Notes under the pieces: generated by a model
The model's database searches: none
The model's input: the letters and a program-made list of their open reading frames with translations, nothing else
What the model was told of the DNA's origin: nothing
Assembly: GCA_963709555.1 (NCBI GenBank)
Contig: CAVPWR010000008.1
Location: 806,001 to 870,000, forward strand
DNA length: 64,000 bases
Direction of reading: 5' to 3'
Source: Sulfurisoma sp963709555
GTDB taxonomy: Bacteria > Pseudomonadota > Gammaproteobacteria > Burkholderiales > Rhodocyclaceae
Part shown: positions 20,328 to 29,803 of the stretch, piece after piece
Layout of the letters: every line of letters begins with the position of its first letter
How positions within the stretch are numbered: the stretch's first letter is position 1
Translations under genes and position numbers: made by a program

Positions 20328-20493
20328 GCCACGGTGGTCGCCGATCTTGCGACCGCCGCGGCGACGGGGTGCTCGCCGGGGGTGTCCGGCCGCGTTGTCT
20401 GAGCGGTGCAGCCGCGAGTTTAGCGGCCGGCCGGCGGGCGCGCTGGCGCAAGGGGACCCGCAGGGCGGGGGCACGTGAGGCGGCGACCGTGGC
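20328..20493. repeat. MITE-like element (right copy, inverted)
   Basis: Reverse complement of this 166-bp stretch aligns with 18722-18909 through the shared phrases GCGGCCGGACACCCCCGGCG, CGGCCGGCCGCTAAACTCG and CGCCCTGCGGGT. Its ends, GCCACGGT (20328-20335) and ACCGTGGC (20486-20493), are also inverted repeats but differ in sequence from those of the left copy. It lies 49 bp before the cysM start, so it may affect or contain the cysM promoter. Confidence 0.72.
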
Positions 20494-20542
20494 TTGGGGC
20501 TGCTGCGCGCTCGGACTGCGGGCATCCAGTATCATTGTCGCC

Positions 20543-21445
20543 ATGAGCTACCGTACCCTCGAAGACTTCGTCGGCAACACGCCATTGGTGCGTCTCAAGC
20601 GCATCCCGGGTGCGGAGAACGAGCGCCGCAACAACGTCATCCTGGTCAAGCTCGAAGGTAACAATCCGGCAGGCTCGGTCAAGGACCGCCCGGCGCTGTC
20701 GATGATCCGGCGTGCCGAGGCGCGTGGCGACATCAAGCCCGGCGACACCCTGATCGAGGCCACCTCCGGCAACACCGGCATCGCGCTGGCGATGGCGGCG
20801 GCCATGGGCGGCTACCGCATGATCCTGGTGATGCCGGAGAACCAGAGCCTGGAGCGGCGCCAGACCATGAAGGCCTTCGGCGCCGAACTGATCCTGACGC
20901 CCAGGGCGGCGAGCATGGAAGGCGCGCGCGATGTCGCCGAGCGGCTGGTGCGGGAGGGCAAGGGCATCATGCTCGACCAGTTCGCCAACGCCGACAATCC
21001 GCAATCGCACTACGACGGCACCGGACCGGAGATCTGGCGCGATACCGGCGGGCGCATCACCCACTTCATTTCCAGCATGGGCACGACCGGCACCATCATG
21101 GGCTGCTCGCGCTACTTCAAGGAGGTCAATCCGGCGATCCGGATCATCGGCTGCCAGCCGGAAGAGGGCTCGCAGATTCCGGGCATCCGCAAGTGGCCGA
21201 CCGAATACCTGCCGAAGATCTGCGATTTCTCTCGGGTCGACCGCCTCGAATCCGTCGGGCAGAAGGATGCCGAGGAAATGACGCGCCGCCTCGCCGCCGA
21301 GGAGGGCATCTTTGCCGGTATCTCCTCGGGTGGCGCGCTCTGCGTGGCGCTGCGCATCGCCGGTGAGGTCGAGAACGCGGTGATCGTCAGCATCGTCTGC
21401 GATCGCGGCGACCGCTACCTGAGCACGGGCGTCTTCCCGGGCTAA
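20543..21445 (+). CDS. cysM: Cysteine synthase B
   Basis: 300-residue PLP enzyme making cysteine from O-acetylserine and sulfide or thiosulfate. The PLP lysine is K47 in NPAGSVKDRPAL; EATSGNTGIALAMAAA binds the cofactor phosphate-side substrate and SSGGALCVALR closes the phosphate site. CysM rather than CysK by the ENQSLERRQTMKAFGAELIL segment. Start ATG 20543 is chosen by family N-terminus (MSYRTLEDFVGNTPLVRLKR). Its expected neighbour hldD is separated by the island at 18.7-20.5 kb. Confidence 0.94.
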   Translation: MSYRTLEDFVGNTPLVRLKRIPGAENERRNNVILVKLEGNNPAGSVKDRPALSMIRRAEARGDIKPGDTLIEATSGNTGIALAMAAAMGGYRMILVMPENQSLERRQTMKAFGAELILTPRAASMEGARDVAERLVREGKGIMLDQFANADNPQSHYDGTGPEIWRDTGGRITHFISSMGTTGTIMGCSRYFKEVNPAIRIIGCQPEEGSQIPGIRKWPTEYLPKICDFSRVDRLESVGQKDAEEMTRRLAAEEGIFAGISSGGALCVALRIAGEVENAVIVSIVCDRGDRYLSTGVFPG

Positions 21446-21453
21446 CGTTAAAC

Positions 21454-21804
21454 ATGCCGCGCCTGCCCATGGCCCTTGCCGCCTGGAACACGCCCGACTT
21501 CGAGGGCGTGCTCAAGCGGGAGATCGAGGAAACCGGAGCCGGCTGGCTGCCCCTGCAGCAGGGCCTGTCCTCGAGCAGCCATGCCCTGGACGACAACCTC
21601 AGCGCGATGATCATCGGCGTGAGCGACGAGCCCGGCTGCATCCGCGCCAGGGTGGGCATCTTCTACTCTGGCATCATCGCCGGCTGCAGTTGCGCCGACG
21701 ACCCCACGCCGGTCGAAGCGCAAGCCGAGTACTGCGAAGTCCAGTTGGTCATCGACAAGGCCACGGCGCAAACGGCGGTCACGGCCCTGGCCGATCCGCC
21801 ATGA
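21454..21804 (+). CDS. Conserved hypothetical protein
   Basis: 116 residues, no signal peptide or membrane helix. Features a motif FYSGIIAGCSCADDPTP with two close cysteines, followed by EAQAEYCEVQLVIDK. I recall similar short proteins in other betaproteobacteria, but no function. It begins eight bases after cysM and overlaps the next gene by 4 bp (ATGA), so the three probably form one transcript. Confidence 0.75.
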   Translation: MPRLPMALAAWNTPDFEGVLKREIEETGAGWLPLQQGLSSSSHALDDNLSAMIIGVSDEPGCIRARVGIFYSGIIAGCSCADDPTPVEAQAEYCEVQLVIDKATAQTAVTALADPP

Positions 21805-22757
21805 CGCTCGACAGCATTCCTGCATTCCGACCCCTGACCGGCGTCTACGAGCCCTCGGCCATCCAGCAGTTGCCGGACGGGCGTTTCCTCGTCCTCGAGG
21901 ACGAAAAGCAGCATCCGTTCAGCTTGGTGACGATCGGCCTCGACGGCGGTGTCGGAAGCGCTGCGTTGACTCCAGAGATGCAGGAAGCTGCCGACGCCTT
22001 CTGGAAACTCGATGACCTGGAAGGGGTTGCCTTGGCGAGTTCAGGGCAGATCTACGCCACCACCTCGCATTCACGCGACGGCGACGGCGATGAGAAGAAA
22101 TCGCGCGACAAGCTGGTCCGCTTCCGTATCGAGGGCAACCGGGTGGTAGAGCCGGCACTGGCCAGGGGGTTGAAGCCCGCCTTGGCGGCGGCGCATCCGG
22201 TTCTGGCAGCGGCCGCCGAGATCCAAGACGTCAAGGCCGACGGCGGCCTCAACATCGAGGCGCTGGAAATCAGCCCAGACCAGCAGCGGCTGCTGATCGG
22301 CTTTCGCAGTCCGCTGCTCGACGGGCGGGCCATCATCGCCAGCGTCGACAACCCGGCCGCGATCTTCGATTCCGGCGAGCCGCCGCGGATCTCGGCCTTT
22401 CTGGAAACGCTCGACCTCGGTGGCGATGGCATTCGCGGCATGTCCTACATTCCTGCCCTCGGCGGTTACCTCGTGATCAGCGGTCCCGTCGCCCGCCAGC
22501 AGATTCAGTTCCGGCTCTGGTTCTGGGGCGGGGGGCGCGGCGAAGCGGCGCGCCGCGTTACCGTTCCGGGCCTGGAAGGCCTGGAGCACGCCGAAGGCAT
22601 CAGCCCCGCCGTGATGGACGGCCAGCAACGCATCGTTATCGTCAGCGATGACGGCAGCAGGGAAGACGGGCGCTTTTCCCGCTTTCTGGTTCTTTCCCCC
22701 GGACAGCTGCTGATCGCGCCCCGGGATGGCGGCAGCGCATCCCCAGCCAGTGTTTGA
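21801..22757 (+). CDS. DUF3616 family protein
   Basis: 318 residues. The DUF3616 pattern is visible: LTGVYEPSAIQQLPDGRFLVLEDE at the start, KLDDLEGVA and IYATTSHSR with a charged DGDGDEKKSRDKLVRFRIEG, then NIEALEISPDQQRLLIGFRSP. This is the layout of a beta-propeller-like protein; no enzyme activity is known for the family. No signal peptide. It is translationally coupled to the upstream hypothetical gene and lies 36 bp before hisG. Confidence 0.8.
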   Translation: MTLDSIPAFRPLTGVYEPSAIQQLPDGRFLVLEDEKQHPFSLVTIGLDGGVGSAALTPEMQEAADAFWKLDDLEGVALASSGQIYATTSHSRDGDGDEKKSRDKLVRFRIEGNRVVEPALARGLKPALAAAHPVLAAAAEIQDVKADGGLNIEALEISPDQQRLLIGFRSPLLDGRAIIASVDNPAAIFDSGEPPRISAFLETLDLGGDGIRGMSYIPALGGYLVISGPVARQQIQFRLWFWGGGRGEAARRVTVPGLEGLEHAEGISPAVMDGQQRIVIVSDDGSREDGRFSRFLVLSPGQLLIAPRDGGSASPASV

Positions 22758-22793
22758 TCCGTCGAAGGTCTACAGGAAATAAGAGAATCCACA

Positions 22794-23669
22794 ATGAGCA
22801 ACTTACTGAAGTTCGGCATCCCCAAGGGAAGCCTGGAGGAGGCCACCGTCGATCTGTTCCGCAAGGCGGGCTGGCGGATCACCACCGCGTCGCGCAGCTA
22901 CTTTCCGAGCGTGGACGACGAAGAAATGAAATGCAGCCTGATCCGTCCGCAGGAGATGGGCCGCTATGTCGAACGCGGCACCATCGATGTCGGCATCGCC
23001 GGCAGGGACTGGGTCCGGGAAAACGATTCCGACGTCGTCGAAGTCTGCGACATGGTCTACTCCAAGGTTTCGCGCGGCTCGGTACGCTGGGTGCTGGTGG
23101 TCAACGGCGATTCCAAGGTGAGCTCGCCGGAGGATCTGCGCGGCGGGACGATTTCGACGGAACTGGTGGGATTCACCAAGCGCTATTTCGCCGAGCGCAA
23201 TATTCCGGTGACGGTTGAGTTCTCATGGGGGGCCACCGAAGCCAAGGTGGTCGAGGGGCTGTGCGACGCCATCGTCGAGGTGACCGAGACGGGCTCCACC
23301 ATCCGTGCCAATGGCCTGCGCATCGTCTGCGACCTGATGGAGTCGGTGCCGGTGATGATCGCCAACAAGACGGCATGGGAAGACCCCTGGAAGCGGGTCA
23401 AGATCCAGCAGATCGCCACGCTGCTGCAATCGACGCTGCGAGCGGAAGGCATGGTGGGCCTCAAGATGAATGCACCGGGGGAGCGCGTTGCCGCCATCAC
23501 CGGCATCCTGCCCAGCCTCAATAACCCGACGGTTGCCCATCTGCACAACTCCGACTGGGTTTCGATCGAGACCATCCTTCCGGAAAAGGCGGTTCGTCGC
23601 ATCGTTCCGGAACTGATGAAGCTCGGTGCCGAGGGAATTGTCGAGTACCCGTTGAACAAGATCATCTAG
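22794..23669 (+). CDS. hisG: ATP phosphoribosyltransferase, long form (HisG-L)
   Basis: 291 residues, the length of the long form; the short form (about 215 residues, used with HisZ) is the more usual type in betaproteobacteria. The PRPP-binding loop is in VEVTETGSTIRANGL (about residues 163-178), with GIPKGSLEEAT at the N-terminus. The last 75 residues (VGLKMNAPGERVAAITGILP onward) are the PII-like regulatory domain that senses histidine in long forms. First step of histidine synthesis. No other his gene is nearby except the hisC copy at 7.7 kb. Ribosome binding site AGGAAATAAGAGA. A second, short hisG elsewhere in the genome is possible. Confidence 0.9.
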   Translation: MSNLLKFGIPKGSLEEATVDLFRKAGWRITTASRSYFPSVDDEEMKCSLIRPQEMGRYVERGTIDVGIAGRDWVRENDSDVVEVCDMVYSKVSRGSVRWVLVVNGDSKVSSPEDLRGGTISTELVGFTKRYFAERNIPVTVEFSWGATEAKVVEGLCDAIVEVTETGSTIRANGLRIVCDLMESVPVMIANKTAWEDPWKRVKIQQIATLLQSTLRAEGMVGLKMNAPGERVAAITGILPSLNNPTVAHLHNSDWVSIETILPEKAVRRIVPELMKLGAEGIVEYPLNKII

Positions 23670-23721
23670 CAGTAGCGGATGTGGCTTTGACTGCGCAGCG
23701 AGATGCGGCGCAGCGACCGCT

Positions 23722-24791
<1,070 letters not shown>

Positions 24792-24816
<25 letters not shown>

Positions 24817-25349
24817 TTTTGCACCTCGTAGCGGGATAGTTTCACATCAGGCGACCAGAAATCGGAGGGCAGGCCGGCCTTCTGCTTCAAGTGCGCCATG
24901 AACAGGCGGGGTGCCGGCAGGGTCTCCCACACCTGCGGCAGGAAGGTGCCGCGATGCATGCCGTATTCGAGGATCATGCCGTCGATGCCGGGGCGCATCT
25001 GCGCGATGGCATCCTCCTCGCTGGAGAAGTTCATCGGCGTGGCCGGCGTCAGCAGCGAAACCTCGACGCGCGTCCGTTCCAGTTCGCCCGCGGCAAGGGG
25101 CATGAAGCGCGGATCGCGGAAGGCGGCGGCGACGGCATTTGCGCGCACGTCCTCGTCGAGCGGCCGCCAGGCCTCGAGCGAGCCGATGCAGCCGCGCAAC
25201 TCTCCGTGCTGGGTCAGGGTGACGAAGGTCGCCCCCGGCGCGTGCAGCGCCGGATGGTCGGGTTCGCGTTGCAGCGGCTCGCCGAGGTCGTTCGCAATCG
25301 CGTTGCGGGCGCGGATAAGCAGCGCGGTGCCGAGAGCGTCAATGGACAT
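24792..25349 (-). CDS. amrA: AmmeMemoRadiSam system protein A (AMMECR1 domain)
   Basis: 185 residues with an AMMECR1 domain: FVTLTQHGELRGCIGSLEAW holds the LRGCIG signature, and the RTRVEVSLLTPAT and GMILEYGMHRGTFLPQVWE segments follow. Start ATG 25349 (MSIDALG) is chosen because it overlaps the amrB stop region; a longer start at 25379 has no better site. Function unknown; the human AMMECR1 homologue gives the family its name. It is the middle gene of three overlapping genes. Confidence 0.9.
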
Positions 25350-26151
25350 GGCCGCTTTCCTCAAAGGCGAATGAGGCATAGCCGACGACGCGCGATTTGT
25401 CGCCGGCGGTGTCGCCGGAATTGCGCAGGTCGAGCAGGGTCGGCATCAGCCCTCGCCGCCGTGCCACTTCGATCATGCCGTTGATCGGCAGCGCGCCGCA
25501 GGCCTGCTCGAACTCGGTGAGCGGGGCCAACTGCAGGATGCTGGCGGTCGTCGCCTGGTCCTTCTGTCGTGCCGTGGCATAGGGCAGATAGTGGGACAGG
25601 TCGGAGCTGATCACGATCAGTGTCTCCGGTCCGCCCCAGAGCAGGTCGATGACTTCGGCGACCTCGTGGCCGCTGGTATGGCCGACGACGAAGGGGACGA
25701 GGCGGAAGTCGTCGAGTATCCCCTGCAGGAAGGGCAGCTGCACTTCGAGCGAATGCTCCATGGCATGGGCGGCGGCGCTGACGCTGACTTGCGGCAGGTT
25801 CTGCGCGGCCTGCATGGCCGCCAGATCCAGCTGGATGACGCCGAGTGGGGTGGCGAAAGCGTCGGCGGCCGGCAGGGCCAAGCCGTCCACGGCGACGCGA
25901 TGGGCCGGGCCGAACAACACGACGCGGCGGATGACCTTGGCCAGCGGCGCCAGCAGCGCGTAGGCGCTGGCCGCGATCGGCCCGGAGTAGATGTGGCCGG
26001 CATGGGGCACGATCAGCGCCTTGGGCGTGATGTGCTTTGCTGCCGGCGGGTGAGCTTCGGCGAGCATGATGGCGATTTCGCCGGCGAGAGCCTGTGCTTC
26101 GCCGGTATAGAACATGCCGGCAACGGCGGGCGGACGAATGTGCTGTTGCAT
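25339..26151 (-). CDS. amrB: AmmeMemoRadiSam system protein B (Memo domain)
   Basis: 270 residues, Memo-like family related to extradiol dioxygenases. Putative metal-site histidines lie in VPHAGHIYSGPIAASAY, FGPAHRV and AHAMEHSLEVQLPFL, with ISSDLSHYLPY further on. Start ATG 26151 (MQQHIRPPAVAG) has AAGGAG six bases upstream; an ATG two codons earlier sits on top of that site and is less likely. First gene of the amrB-amrA-amrS operon; a short possible relic ORF ends 10 bp upstream. Confidence 0.9.
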   Translation of the reverse strand: MQQHIRPPAVAGMFYTGEAQALAGEIAIMLAEAHPPAAKHITPKALIVPHAGHIYSGPIAASAYALLAPLAKVIRRVVLFGPAHRVAVDGLALPAADAFATPLGVIQLDLAAMQAAQNLPQVSVSAAAHAMEHSLEVQLPFLQGILDDFRLVPFVVGHTSGHEVAEVIDLLWGGPETLIVISSDLSHYLPYATARQKDQATTASILQLAPLTEFEQACGALPINGMIEVARRRGLMPTLLDLRNSGDTAGDKSRVVGYASFAFEESGHVH

Positions 26152-26161
26152 GGCCATCTCC

Positions 26162-26269
26162 TTATAAAAAGGCGAGCAAACCAGCGCCACGGCCGATCAT
26201 CAACCCGATCGCCAAGCTGGCGGCGAAAGCCTGCAATTGCTCAGGTCTGGTTGGTTCCAAGGGAGTCAT
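26162..26269 (-). pseudogene. Possible 5' remnant of an MgtC/SapB-type (DUF4010) membrane protein gene
   Basis: 35-codon reading frame starting MTPLEPTRPEQLQAFAASLA and continuing IGLMIG, which looks like the N-terminus of MgtC/SapB proteins, where a GLxIGLERE motif follows. Here the frame departs after LMIG, reads RGAGLLAFL and stops, so the rest (several hundred codons) is gone. It sits 10 bp before amrB. The family call rests on about 26 residues. It could still be translated as a small membrane peptide that couples to amrB. Confidence 0.5.
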
Positions 26270-26328
26270 AATGAATCAACACCCCTCACTTGCTGGCCTC
26301 GATTCATTGTAGTCCTTACAATTGCCGC

Positions 26329-27030
26329 ATGTCCTACTTTTCACTGGTTCCGGCCGCCGGCTCGGGTGCCCGCATGGGCGGCGGAATGCCCAAGCAATAT
26401 CTGCCGCTGGCGGGCCGCCCGCTGATCTTCCACGCTCTGGCGGCACTGGCGGCGGTTGCCGCCATCGAGAAGGTTTTCGTCGTGCTCGCGCCCGACGATG
26501 CGGAGTGGGCACGCCACGACTGGAGCGAACTCGGCGACAAGCTCATCGTCCTGAGGTGCGGCGGCGACACCCGTGCCTTGTCCGTCACCCAGGGCCTGCG
26601 CGCCATGCGGAAGGAAGTCGGCCCGGAGGACTGGGTGCTGGTGCATGATGCGGCGCGCGCCTGCCTGACCGTGGATCATGTCGAGGTACTGATCGGCGAG
26701 GCGGGCATCGATCCGGTCGGCGGCATCCTCGCCGTGCCACTGGCCGATACCCTGAAGCAGGCGGGCGAGGCTGCCGACGGCACGGCGCGCATTGTCGCCA
26801 CCGTGCCGCGCGAGGGGCTGTGGCAGGCGCAGACGCCGCAGATGTTCCGCCACGGCATGCTGCTCGACGCGCTGGAATTCGCCCCGGCGGTGACGGACGA
26901 GGCCAGCGCCATCGAGGCGCTCGGACTCAGGCCGCGGCTGGTGGCCGCCGATGCCACCAACTTCAAGGTCACCTACCCAATCGACCTGCAACTCGCCGAA
27001 CTGATTCTGCAATCGAGGAGAGCACCGTGA
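26329..27030 (+). CDS. ispD: 2-C-methyl-D-erythritol 4-phosphate cytidylyltransferase
   Basis: 233 residues, third step of the MEP isoprenoid pathway. The CTP-binding loop is VPAAGSGARMGGGMPKQYLP at residues 6-25; VLVHDAARACLT and TPQMFRHGMLLDAL are family landmarks, and the substrate-binding TNFKVTYPIDLQLAE ends the protein. Start ATG 26329 chosen from the family N-terminus. Its stop overlaps the ispF GTG. Confidence 0.95.
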   Translation: MSYFSLVPAAGSGARMGGGMPKQYLPLAGRPLIFHALAALAAVAAIEKVFVVLAPDDAEWARHDWSELGDKLIVLRCGGDTRALSVTQGLRAMRKEVGPEDWVLVHDAARACLTVDHVEVLIGEAGIDPVGGILAVPLADTLKQAGEAADGTARIVATVPREGLWQAQTPQMFRHGMLLDALEFAPAVTDEASAIEALGLRPRLVAADATNFKVTYPIDLQLAELILQSRRAP

Positions 27031-27521
27031 GCACCCCCGAATTCCGCATTGGACAGGGCTACGACGTGCATGCGCTGGTGCCGGGTCGCCGTTGCATCAT
27101 CGGCGGCGTCGATATTCCCCACGACCGGGGCCTGCTTGGCCATTCCGACGCCGATGTGCTGCTCCATGCGATCACCGACGCGCTGCTCGGCGCCGCCGGC
27201 CTGGGCGACATCGGCCGCATGTTTCCCGACAGCGACCCGCAATGGGCCGGCGCCGACAGCCGGGTGCTGCTGCGCGGTGCGGTGGCGAACGTCGGTGCTG
27301 CCGGTTGGCGCGTGGCCAACGTCGATGCCACGGTGATCTGCGAGACGCCGAAAATTTCACCGCACGTGGCGGCGATGTGCGCCAACATCGCCGCCGATCT
27401 CGGCGTGGCCGCTACCGCCATCAACATCAAGGGCAAGACCACCGAAAAGCTCGGGTTCACCGGGCGCGGCGAGGGCATCGCCGCCCAGGCCGTGGCGTTG
27501 CTGGTACGCGATGGCCGCTGA
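27027..27521 (+). CDS. ispF: 2-C-methyl-D-erythritol 2,4-cyclodiphosphate synthase
   Basis: 164 residues, later MEP-pathway step. Zinc ligands are in GYDVHALVPG and LLGHSDADVLLHAITDALLG; DSDPQWAGADS and INIKGKTTEKLGFTGRGEGI complete the active site. The start is GTG 27027, overlapping the ispD stop with GAGGAG upstream. It overlaps thpR by 11 bp. Confidence 0.95.
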   Translation: MSTPEFRIGQGYDVHALVPGRRCIIGGVDIPHDRGLLGHSDADVLLHAITDALLGAAGLGDIGRMFPDSDPQWAGADSRVLLRGAVANVGAAGWRVANVDATVICETPKISPHVAAMCANIAADLGVAATAINIKGKTTEKLGFTGRGEGIAAQAVALLVRDGR

Positions 27522-28137
27522 GGCCACGCGCCGGATCTTTTTCGCACTCTGGCCGGAAGCGGCCGTCGCGCGGCAGCTGCACGCGCTTGGCGGCGCCGCC
27601 CACGCGGTCTGCGGCGGTCGCCGCATGCGGCTCGACACCCTGCACATGACGCTGGCCTTCCTCGGCGACATCGATGCGGCGCAGTTCGACGCCGCCTGTG
27701 CGGCAGCGGACGAGATTGCCGTAAAAGGCATGGAGACAGAAGCCGCCACAAAAGTCGGCGCTGGCGACACGCCTATGCTGATCGACCGTCTCGCCCACTG
27801 GAAGCACAATCACATCGTCTGGGCCGGCTGCGACGAGGCGCCGGCAGCGGTGGCCACATTGGCCGACACGCTGGCCGCTGCGCTGCGCCAACGCGGCTTC
27901 CAGCTCGACAGCCGCCCCTTTGCCGCCCATGTCACGCTGCTGCGCAACGCACGCTGCGGTGGCGAGTTGCCGCCGATGGCGGCTTTCGAATGGCCTGTGC
28001 GTGATTTCGTCCTGGTGCAGTCGCACCTCGATCCGGCGGGGGCGCAGTACGAGATTGTCCGGCGATGGGCCGCCCCGAGCCGACAGGAGCCCCCTCAGGG
28101 GGCAGCGAGCGATTTGTGCGAGCGTGGGGGAGACTGA
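27511..28137 (+). CDS. thpR: RNA 2',3'-cyclic phosphodiesterase (LigT-like)
   Basis: 208-residue 2H phosphoesterase; the two HxTx motifs are HMTL (about residue 45) and HVTL (about 141). Family members open 2',3'-cyclic phosphates on RNA ends. Two features come from repeats: residues 80-87 (KVGAGDTP) are encoded by the 22-nt motif at 27750-27771, and the last roughly 20 residues after IVRRW (AAPSRQEPPQGAASDLCERG) are read through inverted hairpin-repeat copy C. The natural C-terminus probably ended near RRW. Confidence 0.88.
   Translation: MAAEATRRIFFALWPEAAVARQLHALGGAAHAVCGGRRMRLDTLHMTLAFLGDIDAAQFDAACAAADEIAVKGMETEAATKVGAGDTPMLIDRLAHWKHNHIVWAGCDEAPAAVATLADTLAAALRQRGFQLDSRPFAAHVTLLRNARCGGELPPMAAFEWPVRDFVLVQSHLDPAGAQYEIVRRWAAPSRQEPPQGAASDLCERGGD
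27750..27771 (+). repeat. 22-nt dispersed motif, copy 4 (in thpR)
   Basis: AAAAGTCGGCGCTGGCG, AC, ACG, encoding KVGAGDTP. Confidence 0.8.
28056..28130 (-). repeat. Dispersed GC-rich hairpin repeat, copy C (inverted, inside the thpR 3' end)
   Basis: Read on the minus strand it gives CCCCCACGCTCGC, GCTCGCTGCCCCC, GGGGGC, then arm TGTCGGC, loop TCGGGGCGGCCCATC, and arm GCCGGACA (one bulged base). The order is the same as in copies A and B, with different arm sequence. It encodes the extra C-terminal tail of ThpR. Confidence 0.75.
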
Positions 28138-28203
28138 TGGCGGCACTGGCCGCTGCCAGACCCATCGGCTAGAATCATTCCGTCCTGAAACCGGAGAGCT
28201 CCC

Positions 28204-28686
28204 GTGGTTCTTGGCCTGTTCCGTCCCAAACCCGTCTCGCCCCGTCTCGAACGGCTGCATTCGCTCTTCCTCTTCGTGAACCTGACGCCGACGGAACTGG
28301 CCATCGTCGATGCCCTGCTGCACGAGCGCGACTATCTCGCCGACGAGGTGATATTCGACGAGGGCGAGGAAGGCCAGGCCATCTACATCGTGCTCGAGGG
28401 CAAGGTGTCGATCCGGCGCGACATCGACGGCAAGCCGATGATGCTGGCGGAGATGGAGCCCGGCGCGGTCTTCGGCGACGTCGCCCTGCTCAACAACGCC
28501 CCGCGCCTGGCGCAGGCCCGGGCGGCGGGTCCCTGCAGGCTGGCGGTGTTCTTCCGCGAGGACTTCATGAGCCTGCTCGACACCCACGCCCGCATCGCCT
28601 CCAAGATTTCCCTGCAGATCGCCCGCACCCTCGCCAACCGCCTGCGCGACGTGCGCATCGCGCCGCAGACGTCCCAGCACCTGTGA
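28204..28686 (+). CDS. Cyclic-nucleotide-binding domain protein
   Basis: 160 residues, a single cNMP-binding (CAP-like) domain at about 25-145, with EGQAIYIVLEGKVSIRR and GAVFGDVALLNNAPRLAQARA matching the phosphate-binding cassette (G-E/D-x-A-L...R-A). No DNA-binding helix-turn-helix or enzymatic domain is attached, so it is not a CRP-type regulator. GTG start with GGAGAG upstream. Its TGA overlaps the GTG of the permease gene, suggesting joint function, but the ligand is unknown. Confidence 0.8.
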   Translation: MVLGLFRPKPVSPRLERLHSLFLFVNLTPTELAIVDALLHERDYLADEVIFDEGEEGQAIYIVLEGKVSIRRDIDGKPMMLAEMEPGAVFGDVALLNNAPRLAQARAAGPCRLAVFFREDFMSLLDTHARIASKISLQIARTLANRLRDVRIAPQTSQHL

Positions 28687-29803
28687 ACGCGAACCATGCC
28701 AACGGCCCGGGCCCGGTGGTATGGGCCGGCATCATCGCCGCCACCTGCCTGCTGCTGTTCGCCCTGCAGAAGATGCTCTGGCTGGTGGTGCCTTTCCTGC
28801 TGGCGCTGATCCTCTACTACATGCTGCGGCCGCTGGTGCAGGGCCTGGTCTTTCGCGGCATGGGCCGCGACGGCGCGTCCAGTGCGGTGATGCTGGGTTT
28901 CCTCGCCCTGACCGGGGCCGCCTTCGCGCTGATGCTGCCGCGGCTGGCGGCGCAGCTCGCCGACGGCGAGTCCTTGATGGAACGCTACATGAAGGGGGGC
29001 TCAACCTGCTCGAGCGTTCGCTGCGGATGCTCGAAGCCAAGTGGGCCCTGCTCGCCAATGCGCAGATCGCCGACACCATGGTCCACCGCCTCAACAACAT
29101 GGGCGGCCATTTCACCGAGCACATCGAGCCGCTGGCCATGGGGATCGCGGCGTGGATGCCGTCGTTGCTGCTCGCGCCCTTCCTCGCCTTCTTCTTCCTG
29201 CGCGACGGCGGGCGCTTCAAGCGTTTCCTCGGCAGCGCCGTGCCCAACGCCTTCTTCGAGCGCACGCTTTACCTGCTGCATGACGTCGACCGCACGGCGC
29301 GCGCCTACTTCCAGGGGCTGATCGAACTGACCATCCTCGATACCTTCACCCTGGCAGCGGGACTGTGGCTGATGGGGGTGCCGGGGGCAATGGCGCTGGG
29401 TTTCATCTGCGCGGTGCTGGCGTGGATTCCCTACGTCGGCTCGATCCTCGGCGGCCTGCTGGTCGTGCTGGTCGCGGCGACCGATTTTCCCGACACGCCG
29501 GCGATGGCCTACTGGGCGATCACGCTGTTCATTTTCGTGCGCCTGCTCGATGACTTCTTCTACATGCCGCTGACCATCGGCAAGAGCCTGCACATGCATC
29601 CGCTGGTGACGGTGATCATGATTTTCGTCGGCGGCGCCGTGGCCGGCGTACCCGGGCTGATGCTGGTGCTGCCGGTGCTGGGCGTGGTCATGGTGATCGG
29701 CGCGACCATCGGCCAGATCGTCACCGACCCGCGGCTGATGGCGCGCCACCGTCATGCCCGCCTGCTGCGCAGACAACAGGCCAGCGCCGACCTGACGCCC
29801 TGA
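28683..29803 (+). CDS. AI-2E family transporter / PerM-type permease (one frameshift)
   Basis: About 373 residues when repaired, with the usual eight or so membrane helices; C-terminal signature IPYVGSILGGLLVVLVAATD and RLLDDFFYMPLTIGKSLHMH. The first 105 codons are in one frame and the rest in the next: the run GGGGGG at 28994-28999 appears one base short (ERYMKGG then LNLLERSLRMLEAKWALL). Substrates of this family vary and are mostly unknown. Tail-to-tail with the truncated haemoglobin gene. Confidence 0.88.

Noticed and set aside
19833..20525. N-terminal extension of the DUF2652 frame to 472 codons
   Set aside because: The extra part crosses the MITE copy and the 22-nt motif, has no domain, and the family start with a purine-rich site is at 19832.
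26271..26312. A 13-codon plus-strand ORF (MNQHPSLAGLDSL) with GGGAGTC upstream, just before ispD
   Set aside because: It is very short, could be a chance by-product of the sequence of the MgtC-like remnant on the other strand, and has no feature of a known leader peptide.
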